DNA of 64,000 nucleotides from Citricoccus zhacaiensis (GTDB lineage: Bacteria > Actinomycetota > Actinomycetes > Actinomycetales > Micrococcaceae), in contig NZ_BMLQ01000003.1 of the NCBI RefSeq assembly GCF_014645315.1, positions 116,063-180,062 on the forward strand, written 5' to 3'. This document shows, piece by piece, positions 27,160 to 35,090 of this stretch (its first letter is position 1; every line of letters begins with the position of its first letter). The notes beneath the pieces are model-generated. The model saw only the letters and a list, made by a program, of their open reading frames with translations. It ran no database searches and was not told the origin of the DNA. The translations under genes were made by a program, and so were the position numbers.

Positions 27160-28101
27160 GTGACATTCGCATGTATGGGTATTGATTTGGGGTCGACGAC
27201 GGCCAAGTCCGTCGTCGTGGATGGTGACGGCAACGTCTTGGGTGCGCAGGTGGTCCAGATGGGTGCCGTCAGTCGCAAGGGCCTGGAGAAGTCGATGGAA
27301 GGGGCGCTTTCGCAGTCTGGGCTTGCCTTCGAGGACATCCGCTCCACCATCGGCACCGGCTACGGCCGGCGACTGGTCCCGGGCGCGGGACGTACCTTCA
27401 CGGAGATCACCTGTCATGCGCGGGGGGTCGCTGCGCTCGTGCCGGGAGTACGGCTCGTCATTGATATCGGCGGCCAGGACTCCAAGGCGATCCTCGTCAA
27501 CGATGAGGGGCTGGTGGACAAGTTCGCGATGAACGATCGGTGCGCCAGCGGTACCGGACGCTTCTTCGATGTCGTGGCCCGCGCGCTCGAGGTATCCATG
27601 GATGAGTTGGGTCCCCTGGCGTTGAGCGGTGCGGAGGACTTGGAGATCAGCAGTATGTGTGCCACCTTCGCCGAGACGGAGATCATCGCGCTCATGGCGG
27701 AAGGGCGGGACCCGGCGGACATTGCGGCGTCGGTACACCGGGCGATCTCCGCTCGGGCCCTCGGGCTGGTGGCCCAGGTCGGACGTCATACCCCGGCAGT
27801 CTTGACTGGAGGCGTTGCGCGGAATGCGGCAGCGGTGAAGTTCATGTCTGAGGCTCTCGGCGAGGAGCTTATCGTCCCTGCTGACCCACAGGTCACCGGC
27901 GCATTTGGCGCTGCCCTCCTTGCCGTGGAGACGGAAACCAAGGGATTCGTTTTCCAAGGGGATGTCTCCAAGCTGGACGCGGTGGAGCATGAGGTGGAGT
28001 CTTCGTTCCGAATCGAGAATCGGGCCGTCCCCGAGTGCTCGACCTGTAGTGGTGGGCCGGTGCCCGTCACCTTGGGTCGGGGTCCCAGCCTCACGGTTTA
28101 G
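27160..28101 (+). CDS. Activator ATPase of the dehydratase/reductase (HgdC/BcrD-type, cluster A)
   Basis: A 313-residue ASKHA-fold ATPase with the phosphate-1 motif GIDLGSTTAKSVVVD (residues 7-21), DIGGQDSKAI (102-111), Cys128 in NDRCASGTGRFFD and Cys167 in SSMCATFAETE. The two cysteines of a homodimer bind one iron-sulfur cluster that fires electrons at low potential on ATP hydrolysis. Only one such gene is present per cluster, so a homodimer (HgdC-type) is likelier than the BcrA/BcrD heterodimer. A C-terminal extension of about 50 residues holds a CxxC (Cys293, Cys296), repeated in the paralogue. GTG start with AAGGAG upstream. Confidence 0.9.
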   Translation: MTFACMGIDLGSTTAKSVVVDGDGNVLGAQVVQMGAVSRKGLEKSMEGALSQSGLAFEDIRSTIGTGYGRRLVPGAGRTFTEITCHARGVAALVPGVRLVIDIGGQDSKAILVNDEGLVDKFAMNDRCASGTGRFFDVVARALEVSMDELGPLALSGAEDLEISSMCATFAETEIIALMAEGRDPADIAASVHRAISARALGLVAQVGRHTPAVLTGGVARNAAAVKFMSEALGEELIVPADPQVTGAFGAALLAVETETKGFVFQGDVSKLDAVEHEVESSFRIENRAVPECSTCSGGPVPVTLGRGPSLTV

Positions 28102-28110
28102 GGTTCTTGC

Positions 28111-28971
28111 TCAGCGTTCGTTGATCTCGGACCAGCGGGTCTTCACCGTGGCGGACCAACGGCGGCGCAGGCTCATGATGTGTGCTGCGACCTCACGACC
28201 GATCCACCCGGGCAGCAGGGCCTCCGGCAGTTGGGGATCCGTGAAGGTGAATCCTTGGATTCGCCCCATGGAACGGATCTCTGTGAACAAGACCTCGTCA
28301 TCGTCCACAGGGTCAGCGTCCCCGAACTCATCCAGGACCGCTCGGTATTCGGCCGCCAGGCTGTCCAGGTCCCATCCTCTGGAGACTATCTCGGGCGGGG
28401 TGAGCCCGATCGGATCGACAGGGCCATGGAGTGCCACTATGGAGCCGGTCAACTCGAGCCGCTCGACGAGCGACTTGACCTGATCATGCCGGTCTACATG
28501 AGGGGTCAGCCAAACTCCGGGCAGCGGGTTTCCCATGCCGGTTTGCGACAGGCCGGTATAGAGGCGCTGGCGCTGGGATCGCTGCGCCTGGGGGACGGTG
28601 ATGAAGAGCGTGAGCCACTGCGAGTCCCAGTCGGTAAAGGGGTTGCTCAAGTCATCGACGAGATGGAGTCCATCGCTGAACACCTTCGATAGGTAAGGCG
28701 TCGGCGACCACTCGACCTCGCGACCGAACTTCTCACCCTGGATCCAACCGGAGTCCGACGCCCTGATGATGGCTTGGCGTGCGGTTGCCTCTTCAATTCC
28801 CAGGCCACCCATGACGTAGAGCAGCGCAGATGTCCGTGCGGGCTGACCTGATGTCCATACCAGCTCACCCAGAATCGTCATGAGTTCGGACCTGGCGCTC
28901 CCCCGCGTCAGTCCCGAGGGGGGACGGGCGCTCCGCCGAGTCCCGGCGTCGGTGCGTGTGGAGGAATTCAT
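28111..28971 (-). CDS. PaaX-family transcriptional repressor (cluster A)
   Basis: A 286-residue protein with the three-part PaaX layout: N-terminal winged helix (SELMTILGELVW ... GIEEATARQAIIRASDSGWI, about residues 28-80), central WDSQWLTLFITVP segment near 115-130, and the C-terminal WDLDSLAAEYRAVLDEF block near 205-220. PaaX in E. coli represses phenylacetate genes and is released by phenylacetyl-CoA, so an aryl-CoA or related thioester is the likely effector. It converges on the activator gene with a 9-bp gap. A paralogue sits at 31619 next to cluster B. Confidence 0.88.
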   Translation of the reverse strand: MNSSTRTDAGTRRSARPPSGLTRGSARSELMTILGELVWTSGQPARTSALLYVMGGLGIEEATARQAIIRASDSGWIQGEKFGREVEWSPTPYLSKVFSDGLHLVDDLSNPFTDWDSQWLTLFITVPQAQRSQRQRLYTGLSQTGMGNPLPGVWLTPHVDRHDQVKSLVERLELTGSIVALHGPVDPIGLTPPEIVSRGWDLDSLAAEYRAVLDEFGDADPVDDDEVLFTEIRSMGRIQGFTFTDPQLPEALLPGWIGREVAAHIMSLRRRWSATVKTRWSEINER

Positions 28972-28998
28972 GAGATCTCATCCTATCGAGTGTCTTGC

Positions 28999-29014
28999 CG
29001 TGAGCGAGATCACA
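28999..29014. promoter_or_regulatory. CRP/GlxR-like box upstream of the 29159 ligase
   Basis: CGTGAGCGAGATCACA matches 9 of 10 fixed positions of TGTGA-N6-TCACA, in the divergent gap between the PaaX gene and the ligase, immediately upstream of a promoter-like element. Confidence 0.55.
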
Positions 29015-29021
29015 GTAACCC

Positions 29022-29051
29022 TTGAAATGGTCAGACCATCTACATTATCGT
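29022..29051 (+). promoter_or_regulatory. Promoter with embedded perfect operator ATGGTCAGACCAT
   Basis: TTGAAA (29022-29027), an 18-bp spacer, then TATCGT (29046-29051) form a sigma-70-like promoter for the ligase at 29159. The spacer contains the perfect palindrome ATGGTC-A-GACCAT (29027-29039), the best match in the window to TGGTCNGACCA. A repressor bound there would block RNA polymerase. Confidence 0.6.
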
Positions 29052-29158
29052 TGCGCTGAGCACCCGATATGTAGAACGAGTGCTGGCCCCACCGGGGCGT
29101 CCACCAGCACCACCGCCACCTCCGGCGCGTGGAGCACCGCCGCTTTCGAGGAGCACGG

Positions 29159-30811
29159 ATGACCACCCAGCTGACTCAGTCCTACTGGCCCGCCGAGAAG
29201 AGCACCGGCGTCCGAGAGATCACCCTTCCGGGCCTGCTCAGAGAGGCGGCCGCAGACGTTCCCAACCACCTCGCCCTCGTGGACGCGGTGGCCGACCCGG
29301 ACGCCAGGCGGCATTGGACCTACGCCGAGTTCCTGGCCGAGGTGGAGCAGGTCTCCCGAGCGCTGCTCGCACGGTTCTCCCCGGGCGACAGGATCGGGGT
29401 CTGGGCCCCCAACAGCGCCGAGTGGGTCATCCTCCAGCAGGCCATCGCCATGTCCGGGATGGTCGTCGTCGCAGCGAACCCCGCCTACAAGGCCCACGAA
29501 CTGGAGTACGTGCTGCGCCACTCCGGTGCCGTGGGCCTCTTCTACGTCAGCAGCTACCGCGGCACGGACCTGGAACCGGTGGTGCAGGCTGCCCTGCCGA
29601 CGGCCACGTCCCTGAAGACCCTCATCAAGATGGAGGACTGGACCGACTTCCTCGCCTCCGGCCATCCCTCCACCCCGCTGCCCGAGGTCAAGCCGACGGA
29701 CCCGGTCCAGGTGCAGTACACCTCCGGCACCACGGGATTCCCCAAGGGCGCGATCCTCCACCACATGGGCATCGTCAATGAGGCCGCCTTCGTGGGGGAG
29801 CGCGCCGGCATGGGTCCCGACGGGGTCTGCATCAACGCCATGCCCATGTACCACATCGGTGGCGGAGCGGTCACCGAGTTGCAGACCATCGCCTCCCACG
29901 GCACCTACGTGGTCATGCCCGGCTTTAACCCGGGCCTGACCCTCGAGCTGATCGAGGCCTACCGCGGCACCCACTCGCTGATGGTCCCGACCATGCTGCT
30001 GGCCGTGCTGGAGCACCCGGACAGCGCCACCCGAGACATGTCCAGCGTCCAGACGATCATGTCCGGTGCCGCTCCGGTCTCAGAGGCCCTGGTCAAGAAA
30101 GTGACCGAGCGCTGGGGCTGCCAGTTCAGCATCCTCTTCGGCCAGACCGAGATGCACGGCGTGACGAACCAGACCCGGATCACCGATTCCCCCGAGGACC
30201 AGGCGGGAACCGTGGGCCAGCCACTGCCGGAACTGGAGATGAAGATCGCAGACGTGGTCACCGGGGAGGTCCTGCCCATCGGCGAGCAGGGCGAGATCTG
30301 CGCACGCGGATACCAGAACATGCTCGGCTATGACCAGATGCCGGAGCAGACCGCCGCGACGATCGACGAGGACGGCTGGCTCCACATGGGCGATCTCGGC
30401 ACCATGGACGAGCGAGGCTTCGTCAAGGTCACGGGACGGCTGAAGGACATGATCATCCGCGGCGGCGTGAACATCTACCCGCGGGAGATCGAGGAGGTGT
30501 TGGCCGGTCACCCGGACTTCGCGGACCTGGTGGTCCTCGGGGTGCCCAGCGAGAAGTGGGGCGAGGAGGTGGCCGCCGTGGTCAGGCTGCGGCAGGGCGC
30601 CGTCCAGCCGGATCCCCTCGAGCTCAAGTCCTGGTGCCGCGAGCGGATCTCCATGCACAAGAGCCCCAGCCGCTGGTACTTCACCGAGGCCTATCCGCAG
30701 ACGCCCTCCGGCAAGATCCAGAAGTTCTTGCTCCGGGACCAGATCGCGGACGGGGACCTGAAGGCGGTGGTCCTTCCCTCGAGCTCGGATCAGGCCAAGG
30801 TCTCGCCGTGA
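29159..30811 (+). CDS. AMP-forming acyl-CoA ligase of cluster B
   Basis: A 550-residue FadD-like ligase: P-loop YTSGTTGFPKGAIL near residue 185, FGQTEMHG near 335, LHMGDLG near 410, hinge GRLKDMIIRGGVNIYP near 430, catalytic Lys in TPSGKIQKFLLRD near 522. It activates a carboxylic acid as the presumed entry step of cluster B. ATG 29159 follows CGAGGAG; an upstream in-frame ATG has no ribosome binding site. The stop overlaps the next start (GTGA). Its substrate is unknown; the adjacent PaaX and BCR-like genes favour an aromatic or alicyclic acid. Confidence 0.9.
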   Translation: MTTQLTQSYWPAEKSTGVREITLPGLLREAAADVPNHLALVDAVADPDARRHWTYAEFLAEVEQVSRALLARFSPGDRIGVWAPNSAEWVILQQAIAMSGMVVVAANPAYKAHELEYVLRHSGAVGLFYVSSYRGTDLEPVVQAALPTATSLKTLIKMEDWTDFLASGHPSTPLPEVKPTDPVQVQYTSGTTGFPKGAILHHMGIVNEAAFVGERAGMGPDGVCINAMPMYHIGGGAVTELQTIASHGTYVVMPGFNPGLTLELIEAYRGTHSLMVPTMLLAVLEHPDSATRDMSSVQTIMSGAAPVSEALVKKVTERWGCQFSILFGQTEMHGVTNQTRITDSPEDQAGTVGQPLPELEMKIADVVTGEVLPIGEQGEICARGYQNMLGYDQMPEQTAATIDEDGWLHMGDLGTMDERGFVKVTGRLKDMIIRGGVNIYPREIEEVLAGHPDFADLVVLGVPSEKWGEEVAAVVRLRQGAVQPDPLELKSWCRERISMHKSPSRWYFTEAYPQTPSGKIQKFLLRDQIADGDLKAVVLPSSSDQAKVSP

Positions 30812-31638
30812 CGGAGGCCGGCCGGCGGGTCACCCTGACGGTCACAGAGCAGGTCGGGCACCTGGAGCTGTCCCGGCCCGAGGCGCGCAACGCCATGGAC
30901 CCGGACTTCGTCCGCGACTTCGGCGACGCACTCGATCAGGCTGTGAGCCGCCCGGACATCCGGGCCCTGCTCGTCACGGGCCAAGGACCCTCCTTCTGCG
31001 TCGGCGGTGACCTGTCCTACTTCACGTCTCACCCCGACACTCTTGAAGAGGACCTGGGTTGGATGGTGGACCACTGGCACGAGGTCCTCGGCAGGTTCGC
31101 CTCGATCGACCTCCCGGTCATCACCGCCGTCCACGGCGGAACGGCGGGCGGCGGCCTGGGCATGGTCTGGTGCGCAGACCACGTGATCGCCGCCGAGGAC
31201 ACCCGGATCGCCGCGGGCTTCGCTGACATCGGCCTGTCCGGTGACGGGGGAGCGTCCTGGTACCTGCCGCGTCTGGTGGGGCACCGTCGGGCCCAGGCGA
31301 TGATCCTGGACAACGTCCCAGTGGATGCCCCCACCGCACTGGAGTGGGGGATCGTCCACTCCGTGGTGCCCCGCGCAGACCTGATGGACGCGGCCTGGAC
31401 GTCCGCCCGGCGGTTCGCCCGCCGCTCCGCCCCGGCCTTCCGTCAGGCCAAGCGGTTGCTCAGGGAGTCCTCAACCCACGGCCTCGTGGAGCACCTGCAC
31501 GCCGAGGCGGAGGCCATCCATGCATGTGCGGCCTCCTCGGATTCCGCCGAGGGCATCAGCGCCTTCGTGGAGAAGCGGCCGGCGGTCTTCACCGAGCCCT
31601 ATCCGGCGGCCGGTCTCGTCAGTACTCTCCGCGGCTGA
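30808..31638 (+). CDS. Enoyl-CoA hydratase/isomerase family protein (cluster B)
   Basis: A 276-residue crotonase beginning with GTG that overlaps the ligase stop (GTGA). PSFCVGGDLSYF gives the oxyanion hole and GGTAGGGLGMVWCADH the second. The usual hydratase glutamates are missing (GLGMVW; IGLSGDGGASW), so it resembles PaaG-type isomerases in which an Asp in this loop is the base. PaaG moves ring double bonds in phenylacetate degradation, an attractive parallel. It overlaps the PaaX-family gene tail-to-tail by 20 bp. Confidence 0.85.
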   Translation: MTEAGRRVTLTVTEQVGHLELSRPEARNAMDPDFVRDFGDALDQAVSRPDIRALLVTGQGPSFCVGGDLSYFTSHPDTLEEDLGWMVDHWHEVLGRFASIDLPVITAVHGGTAGGGLGMVWCADHVIAAEDTRIAAGFADIGLSGDGGASWYLPRLVGHRRAQAMILDNVPVDAPTALEWGIVHSVVPRADLMDAAWTSARRFARRSAPAFRQAKRLLRESSTHGLVEHLHAEAEAIHACAASSDSAEGISAFVEKRPAVFTEPYPAAGLVSTLRG

Positions 31639-32494
31639 TCTCGGCCCACCGCTCGGTGACGTCCCTGGCCCAGCGCCGGCGCAGTGACTGGATGTGGTCC
31701 GCCACCCTGCGGCCGATCCAGTCGGGCAGGAGTGCAGCCGGCAGCTGGGGATCGGTGAAGGGGAAGCGCTGCAACTGGCCTACGGCTCGCACCTCCGTGA
31801 AGAGGACCTCGTCCGGACTCTGCGGCTGGGGGGCACGGAACTCCTCGTAGACCTCCGCATAGTCCTGGGCCAAACTGTCGAGGTCCCATCCCTTGGTGAC
31901 GATCTCAGCCTCAGAGAGTCCCACGCCGTCCACCGGCCCGTGGAAGGACATGGTCGACTCCGCCAGACCCAGTCGCCGGACCACCTCGGAGACCTGGACA
32001 TGGCGCTCGCCGTGGGGGCTCAGCCAGACGCCGGGGGCAGGGTTGCCGAAGCCCGCCCACGTCAGGTCGCCGTAGAGCCGCTTGCGATGGGAGCGCTGGG
32101 CCTTGGGGACCGTGATGAACAGGACGAGCCACCGGGAGTCCCATTCGGGGAAGGGATCGCTGAGGTCGTCCACCCGGCGCGAGCCCTCCTCGAAGACCCT
32201 GGTGAGGTACGGGGTGAGGGACCAGCTGACCTCGCGTCCGTGCTTCTCGCCTTCGATCCACCCCGATTCGGCGCCTCTGATGATGGCCTGGCGGGCGGTC
32301 GCCTCCTCGATGCCGAGGCCGGCCATGACATAGAGCAGGGCAGAGGTCCGCGCCGGTTGGCCGGTCGGCCAGACCAGCTCGCCGAGTACCGTCATGAGGA
32401 CGGAGCGGGCGCTTCCCCGGTTCAGTCCGGCCTGGGGTGACGGGGTGGTGGCGACGGAAGCCTCGGACAGTGCACTCGGGGGGCTGGCTTTCAT
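31619..32494 (-). CDS. PaaX-family transcriptional repressor (cluster B)
   Basis: A 291-residue paralogue of the regulator at 28111, with SVLMTVLGELVWPTGQPART, GIEEATARQAIIRGAESGWI (winged helix), WDSRWLVLFITVP and WDLDSLAQDYAEVYEEF in the same order. The C-terminal 20 bp overlap the convergent enoyl-CoA hydratase gene. It most likely controls the cluster B promoters, including the AGTCAC-N5-TTGACAAATGTT element near 36347. Close similarity of the two regulators suggests possible cross-talk between clusters. No strong ribosome binding site precedes the ATG. Confidence 0.88.
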   Translation of the reverse strand: MKASPPSALSEASVATTPSPQAGLNRGSARSVLMTVLGELVWPTGQPARTSALLYVMAGLGIEEATARQAIIRGAESGWIEGEKHGREVSWSLTPYLTRVFEEGSRRVDDLSDPFPEWDSRWLVLFITVPKAQRSHRKRLYGDLTWAGFGNPAPGVWLSPHGERHVQVSEVVRRLGLAESTMSFHGPVDGVGLSEAEIVTKGWDLDSLAQDYAEVYEEFRAPQPQSPDEVLFTEVRAVGQLQRFPFTDPQLPAALLPDWIGRRVADHIQSLRRRWARDVTERWAEISRGEY

Positions 32495-32563
32495 GGACTC
32501 GTACTCTACTGAGGGCTCAGGACCAGAGGTCCGACGACGGCCGGCTCGGCCCCAGCGGAACCC

Positions 32564-33547
32564 TCACCGAGGGCTCGGTCCCGCGGCGGAGAGGGCGTCG
32601 GTCTGGAGGATGACTGGGACGGGCCTGCGGCTGCCGCCGTCGTGGTCGTGGGCGTGGCCGTCGCCCAGGTGGCCATCGCACCCGGTGCAGTCCCGGAGGC
32701 CGCCGGAACGCTGGGCCACGAGCTGACGATCCGTCTCGATGTCCTGCACGGTGAGCCCAAGCTGTCCCTGGTATTCGTCGCGGGCGATGAGGGCGGCCCC
32801 CAGCGCGCCGGCGATCTGGGGGGTGTCCAGGATGACGAGATCCTGTCCGAGAGCGTCGGAGAGGAACGTCACCAGCGCCTTGTTCTGGGCGACCCCGCCG
32901 GTCATGACGGCGGGGATGGCCTTGCCCACCTGGGCCACGAGGCCCAGGGTCCGTGCGGCCACGGAGCGGTGCACCGAGGCGGAGATGTCGGCCGGCGCGG
33001 AGCCCTGGGCCAGGAGGGAGATCACCTCGGTCTCGGCGAAGGTGGCGCACATGCTGCTGACCTCAAGGTTCTCAGTGCCCGCCAGGGCCAAGTCGACCAC
33101 CTCGTCGAGGTCCACCTCCAGTGCCCGGCACAGCACGTCGAAGAACCGGCCGGTGCCACTGGCGCAGCGGTCGTTGAGGGCGAAGCGGTCCACGAGGCCG
33201 TCATCGTCCACGGCGATCGCCTTGCTGTCCTGACCGCCGATGTCGATCACCAGGCGCACACCCGGTGACAAGGCCGCGGCGCCGCGGGCATGGCAGGTGA
33301 TCTCCGTGAAGGTCTTGTCCGCCCCCGGCACCAGCCGCCGGCCGTAGCCGGTGCTGATGGTCCGGGCGATGTCCTCAGAGGACAGGCAGGCGTCCTCGAG
33401 GACGCTCTCGATGGCCACACCGACAGCCTGCCGGCTGACCGCGCCCATCTGGACGACCCTCGAGGCCACGATCTCACCGGCGGCGTCAACGATGACGGCC
33501 TTGGCGGTCGTGGACCCCAGATCCACTCCCATGGTGTACCACTGCAT
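32564..33547 (-). CDS. Activator ATPase of the dehydratase/reductase (HgdC/BcrD-type, cluster B)
   Basis: A 327-residue ASKHA ATPase, paralogue of 27160: GVDLGSTTAKAVIVD, DIGGQDSKAI, the cluster cysteine in NDRCASGTGRFFD and the second in SSMCATFAETEV. The C-terminal extension is striking: CTGCDGHLGDGHAHDHDGG joins a CxxC (Cys287, Cys290) with five His and several Asp, a possible metal- or iron-binding tail. After it, PVPVIL matches PVPVTL of the cluster A protein, so the tails are homologous. It is the third gene of a minus-strand operon after the two iron-sulfur subunits. Confidence 0.9.
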   Translation of the reverse strand: MQWYTMGVDLGSTTAKAVIVDAAGEIVASRVVQMGAVSRQAVGVAIESVLEDACLSSEDIARTISTGYGRRLVPGADKTFTEITCHARGAAALSPGVRLVIDIGGQDSKAIAVDDDGLVDRFALNDRCASGTGRFFDVLCRALEVDLDEVVDLALAGTENLEVSSMCATFAETEVISLLAQGSAPADISASVHRSVAARTLGLVAQVGKAIPAVMTGGVAQNKALVTFLSDALGQDLVILDTPQIAGALGAALIARDEYQGQLGLTVQDIETDRQLVAQRSGGLRDCTGCDGHLGDGHAHDHDGGSRRPVPVILQTDALSAAGPSPR

Positions 33548-33571
33548 GGTGCTGCCTCGTCTCGGTCTCTT

Positions 33572-33595
33572 CTTCGTCTCTTCGTCTCTTCGTCT
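33572..33595. repeat. Three tandem copies of an 8-bp unit in the BcrB-activator gap
   Basis: CTTCGTCT is repeated three times without interruption, followed by CTCGT. On the transcribed minus strand it reads AGACGAAG and forms a purine-rich leader 25-48 bases before the activator ATG. Confidence 0.85.
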
Positions 33596-33637
33596 CTCGT
33601 CGAACCCAGGTTGCGTTGAGGTTCCGTTCCGCCCTGC

Positions 33638-35038
33638 TCAGACGAGCTGGGCGGTCTTCGCGCGCTGCTGGTCGATCGACTCGAGCATGGCCACCAGGCC
33701 GCTCTCGAGGGTCTCGTCCTTGTAGAACGCAGCATCCGCGACGTCCCCCTCGAAGGAGAAGGACTTGATACCGCGCTCGCGCTCCGCCGTCCGGGCCAGC
33801 ATCTGCTGCGGGTTGGTCATGGCGCGGCAGGTGCGCGTGGAGTGAAAGGCGATCCCGTCGATCCCGTACTCGTCGCAGCGCTTGAGCAGCAACTCCTCCA
33901 TGATCTTCATCCCGTGGTTGATCGGGCAGATCAGGTAGTGCTGGGCCATGCCCAGCAGCGGGCGGTCCACGTCGATGAGGTCCGGCTCCTGCCAGAAGGA
34001 GTCGTGGGTGTACCGGCCGGCCACCACGGCCACGTCATGCTCGGCGAACTTGCGGGTGAGGTAGCCCAGCTTGTTCCAGTTCATGATGCCGTCGAAGTAC
34101 ACCCGGTACCGCTCGTTCTGCACGGCGGAGACTTTTTCCCGGATCCTCTGCTCGATCTCGTCCTTGACGGCCTGGAAGTAGTCCACGAGCATCTGGTTGG
34201 CGGGCAGGAAGTTGATGGGTGCGATGCTCGCCACCCAGTCCCAGTACGTGGCCGGGGTCGGGGCGGCGGCGCAGAGCTGCATGGCCTCGATGCGCAGTTC
34301 AGAGGCTCGCTTGATGTAGGACATGTTCTCCGAGAGCGCGTCCCAGTCGAAGGGCCGCTTGGTCTGGTCCTCGATGAACTCAATGAGCTTGTGGAGCTGC
34401 TTCTCCACGTAGAGGGGCGTGGTCTCCCACTCCTTGCCGCGCAGGTAGCCTGCGTCCGGCTTGGTGCCGAAGATCATCGGCAGTGAGACGTTCATCATCG
34501 GCAGCTCCTTGCCGAAGACCCGGTAGGTCATGGCATCCCATTGCTGACCGGTGCTGCAGCCCGCGTAGGCATTGACGAAGAAGTCGGGGGAAGGGAGCTT
34601 GGCGGCCAGCTCCTCCTGGTCGGCCATGCCCACGATCCCGTCCTGCTTCTCGAGGGTGCCCTTCTGGGTCAGGACGGCGCAGCCGAGGTGCGTCCGGGAG
34701 TAGGAGCACAGCTCGGCGTTGTAACCGTATTCCGCACCGGCGGCCTGGGCCGGCTCCTCCATGTGCATGGCAGCGAGCCGTGCGGAGAAGGCCTCGCCAT
34801 GGCACCAGGCCAGGCCTGCCGCCTGGAAGATGGGGTTGAGGGCGCTGCCGTTGTACCAGACAACGCTCTGGCCCCGTTCCCGGGCGGTGAAGATGTTGTC
34901 CCAGTAGTCGGCGACCATCTTGCCGCCCATCCGGGTGCTGGACAGTCGGTTGGACTTGTCCGGGGCCTCCGGGGTGACCAGGCGGGTCGGGGATAGGTCG
35001 AGGCTCTGCTTCGTGCTCTGGTTCGTGTCCAGTGACAT
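33638..35038 (-). CDS. 2-hydroxyacyl-CoA dehydratase/benzoyl-CoA reductase subunit, BcrB-like (cluster B)
   Basis: A 466-residue paralogue of 25761, with the same cysteine blocks: ELCSYSRTHLGC, YAGCSTGQQWD, MQLCAAAP, LICPINHG and STRTCRA. The region TARERGQSVVWYNGSALNP matches the cluster A protein nearly residue for residue, showing a common origin, but an N-terminal extension of about 20 residues differs. GAGGAG precedes the ATG. It lies 52 bp after the BcrC-like gene and 90 bp before the activator in one operon. Confidence 0.85.
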   Translation of the reverse strand: MSLDTNQSTKQSLDLSPTRLVTPEAPDKSNRLSSTRMGGKMVADYWDNIFTARERGQSVVWYNGSALNPIFQAAGLAWCHGEAFSARLAAMHMEEPAQAAGAEYGYNAELCSYSRTHLGCAVLTQKGTLEKQDGIVGMADQEELAAKLPSPDFFVNAYAGCSTGQQWDAMTYRVFGKELPMMNVSLPMIFGTKPDAGYLRGKEWETTPLYVEKQLHKLIEFIEDQTKRPFDWDALSENMSYIKRASELRIEAMQLCAAAPTPATYWDWVASIAPINFLPANQMLVDYFQAVKDEIEQRIREKVSAVQNERYRVYFDGIMNWNKLGYLTRKFAEHDVAVVAGRYTHDSFWQEPDLIDVDRPLLGMAQHYLICPINHGMKIMEELLLKRCDEYGIDGIAFHSTRTCRAMTNPQQMLARTAERERGIKSFSFEGDVADAAFYKDETLESGLVAMLESIDQQRAKTAQLV

Positions 35039-35090
35039 CGGGGGGACTCCTCAGTGGGTCTGTGAATCTGTCAGTCTGTGCTTGGTCGGA

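Noticed and set aside
18826-28971. Cluster A as recently acquired DNA because it looks less GC-rich than its flanks
   Set aside because: The impression comes from reading a few lines only; no composition profile was computed and no mobility genes border the region, so it is not claimed.
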